Assembly (NCBI GenBank): GCA_030633795.1
Contig: DAOWCB010000086.1
Span: 1 to 6,362, forward strand
From: Candidatus Aminicenantota bacterium
Lineage (GTDB): Bacteria > Acidobacteriota > Aminicenantia > Aminicenantales > Aminicenantaceae
DNA length: 6,362 bases
Direction: 5' to 3'
This document shows positions 1 through 5,143 of this stretch, in pieces; the stretch's first letter is position 1; each line of letters starts with the position of its first letter. Both the position numbers and the translations under genes were made by a program. Under the pieces are notes generated by a model that saw only the letters and a list, made by a program, of their open reading frames with translations, did no database searches and had not been told where the DNA came from.

Positions 1-65
1 ATATCGTAGGATACAAGCTTTTCCGTGCATTGATTAGCCTGGCTCAGTAATTAAAGGGCAGAATA

Positions 66-1022
66 ATGAAGTTGGAAAGGCCGACTTTTAAGGATGTTCT
101 GAAAGCCAGAAATTTGATCGAGGATTACCTTCCCCGGACTCCTCTGTATTCCTACCCTCAAGTCAATCAGCTATTGGACGCACGGGTGTATATCAAACAT
201 GAGAATCATCTGCCGACCGGGGCGTTTAAAACGAGAGGAGGACTCAATCTCATACACAATCTGAACCGGAAACAAAGGGAACGAGGAGTGGTAACGGCTT
301 CCACCGGAAACCACGCCCTGTCGATCGTGTATGCGTCCAATCTGTTTAACGTTCCTGTCATAGTTGTAATGCCGGAGAAGTCCAATCCGACCAAAGTCAA
401 AGCTATCAAGAGCATGGGTGCTCAAGTCGTTTTTTTCGGCAGGATTTTTGATGAATCCAGAGATTATGCCGAAAAGTTGGCCGGGGAGAGACAAACCCGA
501 TTCATCCATCCGGCGAATGAACCGGATTTAATCGCGGGAGTGGGAACCTACGCCCTGGAAATTTTCGAAGAAGTCCCCAACCTTGATGTGATAATCGTTC
601 CCGTAGGGGGAGGGAGTGGCGCCTCAGGTTGTTGTATTGTCACCGAAGCGGTCAATCCCGAGTGCCAGGTTATCGGCGTTCAGGCAGCAATGGCGCCGGC
701 CGCTTATCTCTCCTGGAAGGGCGGAAAAATCGTCAAAGACAAAATGGAGACAGCCGCAGAGGGTTTGGCCACCGAAGTCGGTTACGAGCTGACACAGGAG
801 ATATTGCGGGATTACCTTGCGGATTTTATTTTGGTTTCAGAAGAGGAGATGGTGCAGGCCATCCTGCTGATCATGGAGCTCATCAGGAACATGGCAGAAG
901 AGGCCGGTGCTTCTCCGTTGGCAGCCGCCTTGAAGATAAAAGAAAGGATCAAAGGCAAAAGTGTCGCACTTGTGCTGACGGGCGGCAATATTTCAATGGC
1001 CCGCCTCAAACAAATTATCTGA
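66..1022 (+). CDS. PLP-dependent serine/threonine dehydratase (fold type II, no ACT domain)
   Basis: This 318-residue protein looks like a complete threonine/serine ammonia-lyase, which deaminates threonine to 2-oxobutyrate or serine to pyruvate in the cytoplasm. Seen: the PLP-lysine motif GAFKTRGG (Lys55), the asparagine loop STGNH (79-83), the glycine-rich phosphate-binding loop VGGGSGASG (180-188), and the C-terminal LTGGN motif. The length matches catabolic TdcB-type enzymes (about 330 residues), and there is no C-terminal ACT domain as in biosynthetic IlvA, so allosteric control by isoleucine is not expected. The ATG at 66 follows AAAGGG at 53-58 with a 7-base gap. The lysine motif differs from the common SFKxRGA and resembles the AFKxRGG form of dehydratases such as the EutB-like branch, so the true substrate (threonine, serine or another hydroxy amino acid) is uncertain. 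The gene converges on hflC. Its TGA stop (1020-1022) lies inside the end of an intergenic repeat. Confidence 0.87.
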   Translation: MKLERPTFKDVLKARNLIEDYLPRTPLYSYPQVNQLLDARVYIKHENHLPTGAFKTRGGLNLIHNLNRKQRERGVVTASTGNHALSIVYASNLFNVPVIVVMPEKSNPTKVKAIKSMGAQVVFFGRIFDESRDYAEKLAGERQTRFIHPANEPDLIAGVGTYALEIFEEVPNLDVIIVPVGGGSGASGCCIVTEAVNPECQVIGVQAAMAPAAYLSWKGGKIVKDKMETAAEGLATEVGYELTQEILRDYLADFILVSEEEMVQAILLIMELIRNMAEEAGASPLAAALKIKERIKGKSVALVLTGGNISMARLKQII

Positions 1023-1090
1023 ATTATTCATAAAAAATGCCGCTGCCATCATTCACTTTCAAAAAAAATAAATCCATTTAAATAATTCAG
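1019..1090. repeat. Short inverted-repeat element with CTGAATTATT termini
   Basis: CTGAATTATT at 1019-1028 is the exact reverse complement of AATAATTCAG at 1081-1090, giving a 72 bp unit with 10 bp terminal inverted repeats. The left 16 bases (1019-1034) recur exactly at 6181-6196, at the edge of another intergenic element. The AGCGGCATTTT overlapping and following the right end (1089-1099) has a one-mismatch counterpart at 6209-6219. This makes it likely that both belong to one dispersed repeat family. No transposase is encoded, so if mobile it would need help in trans. The left end includes the stop codon of the upstream dehydratase. Confidence 0.6.
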
Positions 1091-1101
1091 CGGCATTTTT
1101 T
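1032..1101. terminator. Bidirectional terminator candidate between converging genes
   Basis: AAAAAATGCCGCTG (1032-1045) pairs perfectly with CAGCGGCATTTTTT (1088-1101), a 14 bp stem with a GC-rich core and a T tract on the 3' side of either strand. This is the arrangement expected of a Rho-independent terminator serving both the dehydratase (+) and hflC (-). The 42-base loop is longer than usual, which lowers confidence. The 3' arm shares CAG (1088-1090) with the right terminus of the CTGAATTATT inverted repeat, and the two pairings cross each other. Confidence 0.55.
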
Positions 1102-1137
1102 CCCCTCCGGGCGAACCAATCTCACAACATCGACTTC

Positions 1138-1178
1138 GTTGTAGCCCATTCGCAGTAGTTCACTACAACTTCATGGGC
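1138..1178. other. Interleaved inverted repeats (pseudoknot-like topology), no gene
   Basis: GTTGTAG (1138-1144) pairs with CTACAAC (1163-1169), while GCCCAT (1144-1149) pairs with ATGGGC (1173-1178). The arms alternate A, B, A', B', as in an H-type pseudoknot. A third small alternative, GTAGT/ACTAC (1155-1159 and 1162-1166), sits inside. No promoter or start codon with a ribosome site is evident. The density of complementary arms suggests either a structured RNA tail of the converging transcripts or a dispersed repeat. The sequence alone does not decide between them. Confidence 0.35.
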
Positions 1179-1213
1179 CACGGCCTTGTCGCTGCAGCAA
1201 TCTTGGTCCGTGG
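1178..1213. repeat. Intergenic hairpin just beyond the hflC stop
   Basis: CCACGGCC (1178-1185) pairs with GGTCCGTGG (1205-1213) with one bulged base. The loop holds the perfect palindrome GCTGCAGC (1191-1198). It lies 10 bases past the hflC stop. No T tract follows on either strand, so it is not a classical terminator, though it could block 3' exonuclease decay of the hflKC message. That role is inferred. Confidence 0.4.
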
Positions 1214-1223
1214 ATAATCCAGG

Positions 1224-2168
1224 CTATTTGCGGGTGCTTTTAAGGTATTTCAAAAATTCAGCATCTGTCGACAGAAGAAGCCAGGTATCTTTATCCATAA
1301 TATTCCGGTAAATCTCAAGTGTTTTCATGAACTGGTAGAATTCTGGATCGAGATTGTAGGCCCTAGCATAGATATTCGTGGCCTCTGCATCGGCTTTACC
1401 TTTTATTTCCTGAGATGTCCTGTAGGCTCCTGATTGAATCGTTAAAAGTTCCTTCTCTTTCTCACCGCGGATTTCTGCACTTTTTCCGTCACCCTCGGAA
1501 CGATATTTGGATGCAATTCGTTGTCTTTCTGAGATCATTCGGTCGAACTGTTTTCTCTCGACCTCATCCACATAGTTGATTCTTTTTATTTTGACGTCCT
1601 TGAGTTCAACTCCGATTTGTGGGGTTGTTATCGAGGACTTCTCCAGGATGATCTGGGCGATTTGTTCCCGTCCAGTCTGAATCTCAACTATGACGCTGGC
1701 GAGATCGAGGATTTCAGCTTCCTCTGTTATTTCGAATTCTCGGTTTGTAGATCGCACTATCTCTATGAGGTCAAAATTGGCCACTGCATTCCTGGTTTCA
1801 CCATCGATAATATCATCGATTCTGGATTGGGCCCCTCTTTCGTCCCGCACTCTCTGGAAGAAAACGAGCGGATCGCTGATTCTCCACCTGGCATAGGTGT
1901 CAACCCATATGTATTTTTTGTCTTTTGTGGGGATTTCGTTGGCGTCGCCATCCCATTCCAACCAGCGTTTCTCGAATTTATTAGCGACCTGGATAAATGG
2001 GACTTTCATGTGAAGTCCTGGGTTTGTTACAGCTTCCCCAATAGGTTCTCCAAATTGTGTGATGATGACCTGGTTAGTTTCCGAAACAATGTAAAAGGCA
2101 TTGAAGAGGACGAACAACGCCAAAAACGCCGCCACAACAATGAGGATTTGAATTGTCTGTTTGGTCAT
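1224..2168 (-). CDS. hflC: HflC, SPFH/band 7 membrane protein, FtsH-modulator complex subunit
   Basis: This 314-residue protein is the HflC half of the HflKC complex, which in E. coli assembles into a large membrane cage around FtsH and moderates its proteolysis. Seen: an N-terminal membrane anchor (about residues 5-27), then the band 7 domain beginning with VSETNQVIITQFGEP and the family block NPGLHMKVPFIQ. A charged helical stretch follows (QRIASKYRSEGDGKSAEIRGEKEKEL onwards) that should form the coiled coil. The C-terminal block DPEFYQFMKTLEIYRNI matches HflC rather than HflK. Length is close to E. coli HflC (334). Its ATG overlaps the hflK stop by four bases (ATGA, 2165-2168), and a strong GGAGGTG lies five bases upstream, within hflK. 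The two are very probably translated in a coupled way. The protein ends at an amber codon (TAG, 1224-1226). Confidence 0.93.
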   Translation of the reverse strand: MTKQTIQILIVVAAFLALFVLFNAFYIVSETNQVIITQFGEPIGEAVTNPGLHMKVPFIQVANKFEKRWLEWDGDANEIPTKDKKYIWVDTYARWRISDPLVFFQRVRDERGAQSRIDDIIDGETRNAVANFDLIEIVRSTNREFEITEEAEILDLASVIVEIQTGREQIAQIILEKSSITTPQIGVELKDVKIKRINYVDEVERKQFDRMISERQRIASKYRSEGDGKSAEIRGEKEKELLTIQSGAYRTSQEIKGKADAEATNIYARAYNLDPEFYQFMKTLEIYRNIMDKDTWLLLSTDAEFLKYLKSTRK

Positions 2169-3145
2169 TTTTTCACCTCCACCCCGAGATTCAGGAGAGG
2201 CAAGATGTTTTTCTGATTCTCGTCAAAGATGATTTTTTTATCCATCTTCGGGAGGATCTCATTGATAGCCTCAAGATAAAGACGTTTTCTCGTAACTAAT
2301 GGTGCACGAGCATACTCTCTGTAGATAGCTCTGAAACGGTTGGCGTCTCCTTCTGCGTTGTTCACCCTTTCTGTGGCGTATCCTTCAGCGCCTCGAATCA
2401 TCTGTTCCGCCTCTCCGCGGGCCCTGGGGATTTCTTGGTTAAATTCTGCCCAGGCCTCGTTGATTTTTCGCTCTTTTTCTTGGAGCGCCTCGTTGACCTC
2501 ATTGAATGATGGCTTTACGGGACCAGGAGGATTGACATCCTGGAGGATGAGCTGGTTGACTTCTATTCCGATTTCGTACAGGTCGCAAAGTTTCTGTAGC
2601 TCTTCTTTGGCTTCCAAGGCTATGCGGGCTCTACCGACTGTGATGACCTCGTCCACAGAATTATCCCCGACGATTTTTCTCACAACCGCTTCGTTCATGT
2701 AGCGAAAAGTGCTTTCTGCATCTCTAAGCTTGAACAGGAAATTGTAGGGATCCTTTATTTTGTACTGGACGATCCATTCCACATCCGCCACGTTTAAATC
2801 ACCTGTCAGCATCCTAGCTTCCTTTTGGGTTTCTGGAGTTGCCCCTCTGTATTCTGTTCGTATTCCAGCGGTTTCAGTGCGAAATCCAAACTCCATCTTC
2901 AGCTGCCTTTGGACCGGTACCTTCATCAATTGCTCGATACCAGGGATCTTGAGGTGGAGTCCAGGATCTGTCGTCCTGACGAATTTTCCGAAGCGAAGGA
3001 TCACTCCCATTTCCTCAGGACTGATCTGGTAGAAAGAGCTGAACAGCACGATCAGGATGATCAGACCCGCGACGGAAAGTTTGACGATTGTTGGATTGAT
3101 TTTTGGTAGCCGAATCTCCATAGATGGAAAGTCGCCGTTACTCAT
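2165..3145 (-). CDS. hflK: HflK, SPFH/band 7 membrane protein, FtsH-modulator complex subunit
   Basis: This 326-residue protein is the partner of HflC. Seen: a single membrane segment at about residues 20-39 (VKLSVAGLIILIVLFSSFY), then the band 7 domain from about residue 43 (PEEMGVILRFGKF). The conserved DPGLHLKIPGIEQ and LTGDLNVADVEWIVQYKIKDPYNFLF blocks follow. The Glu/Ala/Arg-rich helix at about 215-280 is the expected coiled coil, and the ending ITRERLYLE-like segment appears here as VTRKRLYLEAINEIL. E. coli HflK is about 419 residues and starts with a Gly/Pro-rich cytoplasmic tail of roughly 80 residues. That tail is absent here, as in many non-enteric HflK proteins. The ATG at 3145 follows AGGAGG (minus strand, 3151-3156) with five bases between. 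It is 81 bases downstream of the thrC-like gene and overlaps hflC by four bases. No hfq, hflX or ftsH gene is in view. Confidence 0.93.
   Translation of the reverse strand: MSNGDFPSMEIRLPKINPTIVKLSVAGLIILIVLFSSFYQISPEEMGVILRFGKFVRTTDPGLHLKIPGIEQLMKVPVQRQLKMEFGFRTETAGIRTEYRGATPETQKEARMLTGDLNVADVEWIVQYKIKDPYNFLFKLRDAESTFRYMNEAVVRKIVGDNSVDEVITVGRARIALEAKEELQKLCDLYEIGIEVNQLILQDVNPPGPVKPSFNEVNEALQEKERKINEAWAEFNQEIPRARGEAEQMIRGAEGYATERVNNAEGDANRFRAIYREYARAPLVTRKRLYLEAINEILPKMDKKIIFDENQKNILPLLNLGVEVKK
2174..2180 (-). promoter_or_regulatory. Ribosome binding site of hflC inside the end of hflK
   Basis: The minus strand reads GGAGGTG followed by AAAAA and the hflC ATG. It overlaps the codons for the last residues of HflK (GVEVKK). 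It fixes the hflC start and supports coupled translation at the ATGA overlap. Confidence 0.8.
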
Positions 3146-3183
3146 GAAGACCTCCTTTCTTGTGTTGAATAATAGTCATGATA

Positions 3184-3219
3184 GCATATTCTTACACAAA
3201 AGATACTTTTTTATGTCAA
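3184..3219 (-). promoter_or_regulatory. Possible hflKC promoter in the thrC-hflK gap
   Basis: The minus strand has a perfect TTGACA (3214-3219) seven bases past the thrC stop, in an A+T-rich gap. A TATAAT-like hexamer at normal spacing is not clear: at 17 bases the sequence is TGTAAG, and the better TATCAT lies about 30 bases away. I see no terminator between thrC and hflK, so hflKC may also be read from the thrC promoter. Low confidence. Confidence 0.25.
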
Positions 3220-3226
3220 AAGAAAT

Positions 3227-4441
3227 TCAATCTGATTTGACAGATTTTATGATGCCTGGCAGATCAGAAAGAGAAGCTTGCAAAACTTGAGAATCAGATT
3301 GTTTGGTTTTTCCTGAAGCTTTCATCCCGCTTCCTGTGAGGATCAAAACGATTCTGCTCTTTGGGCCAATCTTTCCCTTTTCAGCTAGCTCCAGAAAACC
3401 GACTAGAATTGTTGCCGAAGCAGGTTGGATAAATATCCCCTCGAGTTCGGCCAATTTTCTTTGGGCCTCGAGAATTTTATCCTCTGGAGCACTCATTATG
3501 GTTCCTCCAGCACGCCTAATCATCCTAAGCAAAATATTTCCCCCTGGCGGATCGGGATTGGAAATGGCTTTTGCGATGGTCTCGGCTTTCTTTATCCTTT
3601 CCACACTTAGCTTTTTTGCTTGAAAGGTTCTAGCAATAGGAGAGCAACCTTCCGCTTGAACACCAACAAAATGGGGATACTTCTTGATGAATCCGTGTTG
3701 TTTGAGTTCGTGGAAAGCTTTTATAATTCCGATCAAATGCCCGCCTGAACTCACAGGAACAAAGATGAAATCAGGCACTCTTTGATCTAACTGAAAGAAG
3801 GTCTCAAACGCTGTCACCTTATAACCTTCGATCCGGAAAGGATCCACAGAATTTGTAAAATAAATATTATTTTTTTTACCCAGAGAAAAACTCCTCCGGA
3901 ATAGCTCTCCATAGTCCCCTTTGACATTGATCATCACAGGATTGTATCTGCCAGTTGAATTGAGTATTTCGCGATGTGCGCCATCTTTGACCAACACAAA
4001 TGTTTTTATTCCCGCTCTTGCTCCATAAGCAGCTGTCGAGATGGCCATATTTCCAGTAGAAACAGTGCCAATTCTTTCAATGCCGAGGGATATTGCTTTT
4101 TGAATGACTAATGCTGTTCCTCTGTCTTTAAAACTGAGTGTGGGATTGATGGTCTCGTTTTTTGCATACAGGGCTGGCAACCGGAAGTTTTTTTCAACAT
4201 TCTTGAGTCTGATCAAGGGCGTATTGCCTTCACCCAGGCTGAGATCATGGTTCACGCGGTCCAGAGGAAGAAAATCCAGCATGACTTCTAAAGGATGATC
4301 TTTGTTGTGATAAAATTTCTTATCTGTTTGTAGGCCTATGTAAAGAAGCGGTTCCTGACACTTGGGACAGAATGTATGAAATGGGTCAACAGGGTAGTTC
4401 TTCTGGCAAAAGATACACTCGAATGCTTCCATCGAATTCAT
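3227..4441 (-). CDS. thrC: Threonine synthase-like PLP enzyme with N-terminal zinc ribbon
   Basis: This 404-residue fold type II PLP enzyme most resembles threonine synthase, which converts O-phosphohomoserine to threonine. Seen: a zinc ribbon with Cys9, Cys12, Cys25 and Cys28; GEGNTPLIRL (70-79); the PLP lysine motif NPTLSFKDRG (Lys105); STGNMAISTAAYGARAG (128-144); and NSVDPFRIEGYK (197-208), a typical ThrC block. The C-terminal half has VQAEGCSPI and a final LTGSGMK. The phosphate-binding loop reads PVSSGGHL (229-236) where many ThrC proteins have PVGNAGN, so another substrate in the threonine synthase/cysteate synthase group cannot be excluded. Two starts are possible: the ATG at 4441, or Met4 at 4432. 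Neither has a Shine-Dalgarno sequence. A good promoter ends just upstream, pointing to a leaderless message from 4441. It is divergent from tadA and lies upstream of hflKC on the same strand. Confidence 0.83.
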   Translation of the reverse strand: MNSMEAFECIFCQKNYPVDPFHTFCPKCQEPLLYIGLQTDKKFYHNKDHPLEVMLDFLPLDRVNHDLSLGEGNTPLIRLKNVEKNFRLPALYAKNETINPTLSFKDRGTALVIQKAISLGIERIGTVSTGNMAISTAAYGARAGIKTFVLVKDGAHREILNSTGRYNPVMINVKGDYGELFRRSFSLGKKNNIYFTNSVDPFRIEGYKVTAFETFFQLDQRVPDFIFVPVSSGGHLIGIIKAFHELKQHGFIKKYPHFVGVQAEGCSPIARTFQAKKLSVERIKKAETIAKAISNPDPPGGNILLRMIRRAGGTIMSAPEDKILEAQRKLAELEGIFIQPASATILVGFLELAEKGKIGPKSRIVLILTGSGMKASGKTKQSDSQVLQASLSDLPGIIKSVKSD

Positions 4442-4446
4442 CGCTG

Positions 4447-4475
4447 ATTATATCGCAATCCCCCTATTGCATCAA
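4447..4475 (-). promoter_or_regulatory. Sigma70-type promoter of the thrC-like gene
   Basis: On the minus strand TTGATG (4470-4475) and a perfect TATAAT (4447-4452) are separated by 17 bases. The predicted transcription start is about 4440, within one or two bases of the A of the ATG at 4441. This leaves essentially no 5' leader. Confidence 0.65.
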
Positions 4476-4488
4476 CGAGAGCATTTGG

Positions 4489-4517
4489 TTGTAAATTTGG
4501 GGCAGCAGAGGTAAAAT
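4489..4517 (+). promoter_or_regulatory. Sigma70-type promoter of tadA
   Basis: TTGTAA (4489-4494) and TAAAAT (4512-4517) are 17 bases apart. The expected start near 4524 gives a leader of about 20 bases that contains the TGAGG ribosome site (4531-4535) before the ATG at 4545. It lies back to back with the thrC promoter, without overlap. Confidence 0.5.
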
Positions 4518-4544
4518 CAATCGCTGTGATTGAGGCAGCTTCGA

Positions 4545-4991
4545 ATGGATAAAGACGAACATTTCATGCAGGAAGCCTTAGCAGAGGCGAAGAAGGCTAT
4601 GAAGGCAGGAGAGGTTCCTGTGGGAGCTGTTCTTGTTGAAGGCGAAAAGGTTATTGCGCGCGGGCATAATAAACCGCTTTCGTCCGATGACCCAACAGCT
4701 CACGCGGAAATTGTGGTGATAAGAGAAGCCTGTCAGGAGAAAAGGAACTACAGACTTACAGGCTGTGAGCTGTATGTAACCATCGAACCGTGTGCCATGT
4801 GTTTGGGGGCAGCTGTTCATGCTAGGTTGCGGAGAGTGGTTTTTGGTGCTTTCGATCCCAAGGGCGGAGCCGTGGAATCGGTGATGACCTTTCCTTTTAC
4901 AAAAATGAATCACAGGGTTGAGATAAGGGTTGGCGTTTTGGCAACAGAATGCGGTAAAATCTTGAAATCCTTCTTTGCAAAAAAAAGATAA
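4545..4991 (+). CDS. tadA: tRNA-specific adenosine deaminase TadA
   Basis: This 148-residue protein deaminates the wobble adenosine of tRNA-Arg(ACG) to inosine. Residues from the ATG at 4545: the zinc site is H53-A54-E55 (catalytic Glu55) with Cys83 and Cys86 in EPCAMC. The family blocks GEVPVGAVLV (22-31), GHNKP (40-44), ELYVTIEPCAMCLGA and HARLRRVVFGAFDPKGGAV, and the late NHRVEI, match TadA closely rather than guanine or cytosine deaminases. The frame is open from a TTG at 4530, which would add five residues. I prefer the ATG because GAGG (4532-4535) sits nine bases before it, and the likely transcript start near 4524 leaves too little room for the TTG. Eight consecutive A bases occur near the 3' end (4979-4986). 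tRNA-Ser follows 22 bases downstream on the same strand, a pairing known from other bacteria. Confidence 0.93.
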   Translation: MDKDEHFMQEALAEAKKAMKAGEVPVGAVLVEGEKVIARGHNKPLSSDDPTAHAEIVVIREACQEKRNYRLTGCELYVTIEPCAMCLGAAVHARLRRVVFGAFDPKGGAVESVMTFPFTKMNHRVEIRVGVLATECGKILKSFFAKKR

Positions 4992-5002
4992 AGCCGTATA
5001 AA
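4975..5002 (+). promoter_or_regulatory. Candidate promoter of tRNA-Ser within the end of tadA
   Basis: TTGCAA (4975-4980) and TATAAA (4997-5002) are 16 bases apart; TAAAAT at 4999-5004 is an alternative -10 with an 18-base spacer. A start near 5009 would leave a leader of a few bases before the mature tRNA at 5014. Read-through from tadA is also possible. Confidence 0.45.
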
Positions 5003-5013
5003 ATAGGAAAGAT

Positions 5014-5105
5014 GGAGAGGTGGCCGAGTGGTTGAAGGCGGCGGTCTCGAAAATCGCTATACTGTGAATGCAGTATCGTGGGTTCGAATCCCACCCTCTC
5101 CGCCA
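5014..5105 (+). tRNA. tRNA-Ser (anticodon CGA), CCA encoded
   Basis: A complete class II tRNA of 92 bases that reads UCG codons. The acceptor stem GGAGAGG/CCTCTCC (5014-5020 and 5095-5101) is followed by discriminator G and encoded CCA (5103-5105). The D stem is GCC/GGC. The anticodon stem GCGGT/ATCGC has one G-U pair and holds loop CTCGAAA with anticodon CGA at 5048-5050. The long variable arm ATACTG/CAGTAT (5059-5064 and 5071-5076) is diagnostic of serine or leucine tRNAs. The T stem and loop are GTGGG TTCGAAT CCCAC. Every stem pairs, so the gene looks functional. Confidence 0.97.
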
Positions 5106-5113
5106 TCCATAAT

Positions 5114-5124
5114 GGGACGTCCCC
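5114..5124. repeat. GGGACGTCCCC palindrome between tRNA-Ser and argF
   Basis: GGGACGTCCC (5114-5123) is a perfect 10 bp palindrome followed by CTTT. It lies in the 38-base gap between the tails of tRNA-Ser and argF. The core resembles the GGGGACGTGT motif of the large hairpin at 6235-6326, so it may be a remnant of the same repeat type. It could also assist termination, but it has no loop and only a short T run. Confidence 0.4.
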
Positions 5125-5143
5125 TTTAAGAAGGCCGGGTATT

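Noticed and set aside
629..1033. 134-codon plus-strand frame inside the dehydratase
   Set aside because: It overlaps the well-supported dehydratase in another frame, is rich in Arg and Gly in a way typical of shifted reading, and has no family motif.
1122..1226. Amber read-through extension of HflC
   Set aside because: After the TAG the frame stays open for about 34 codons (PGLSTDQD...TTKSML) before TGA. HflC already ends at its usual place, there is no sign of pyrrolysine use, and the stretch is part of the structured intergenic repeat.
1617..2216. 199-codon plus-strand frame opposite hflC
   Set aside because: It lies antisense to conserved hflC coding sequence with no motif, ribosome site or promoter, so it is a shadow frame.
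4897..5106. 69-codon minus-strand frame beginning MAERVGFEPT
   Set aside because: It is mostly the antisense of tRNA-Ser and the end of tadA. Frames reading GFEPT...YSDFRDRRLQPLGH are a well-known false annotation over serine tRNA genes.
5014..5143. tRNA-Ser 3' end as an integration site for a genomic island
   Set aside because: No integrase is present and no duplicate of the tRNA 3' end occurs in the window; argF follows directly.
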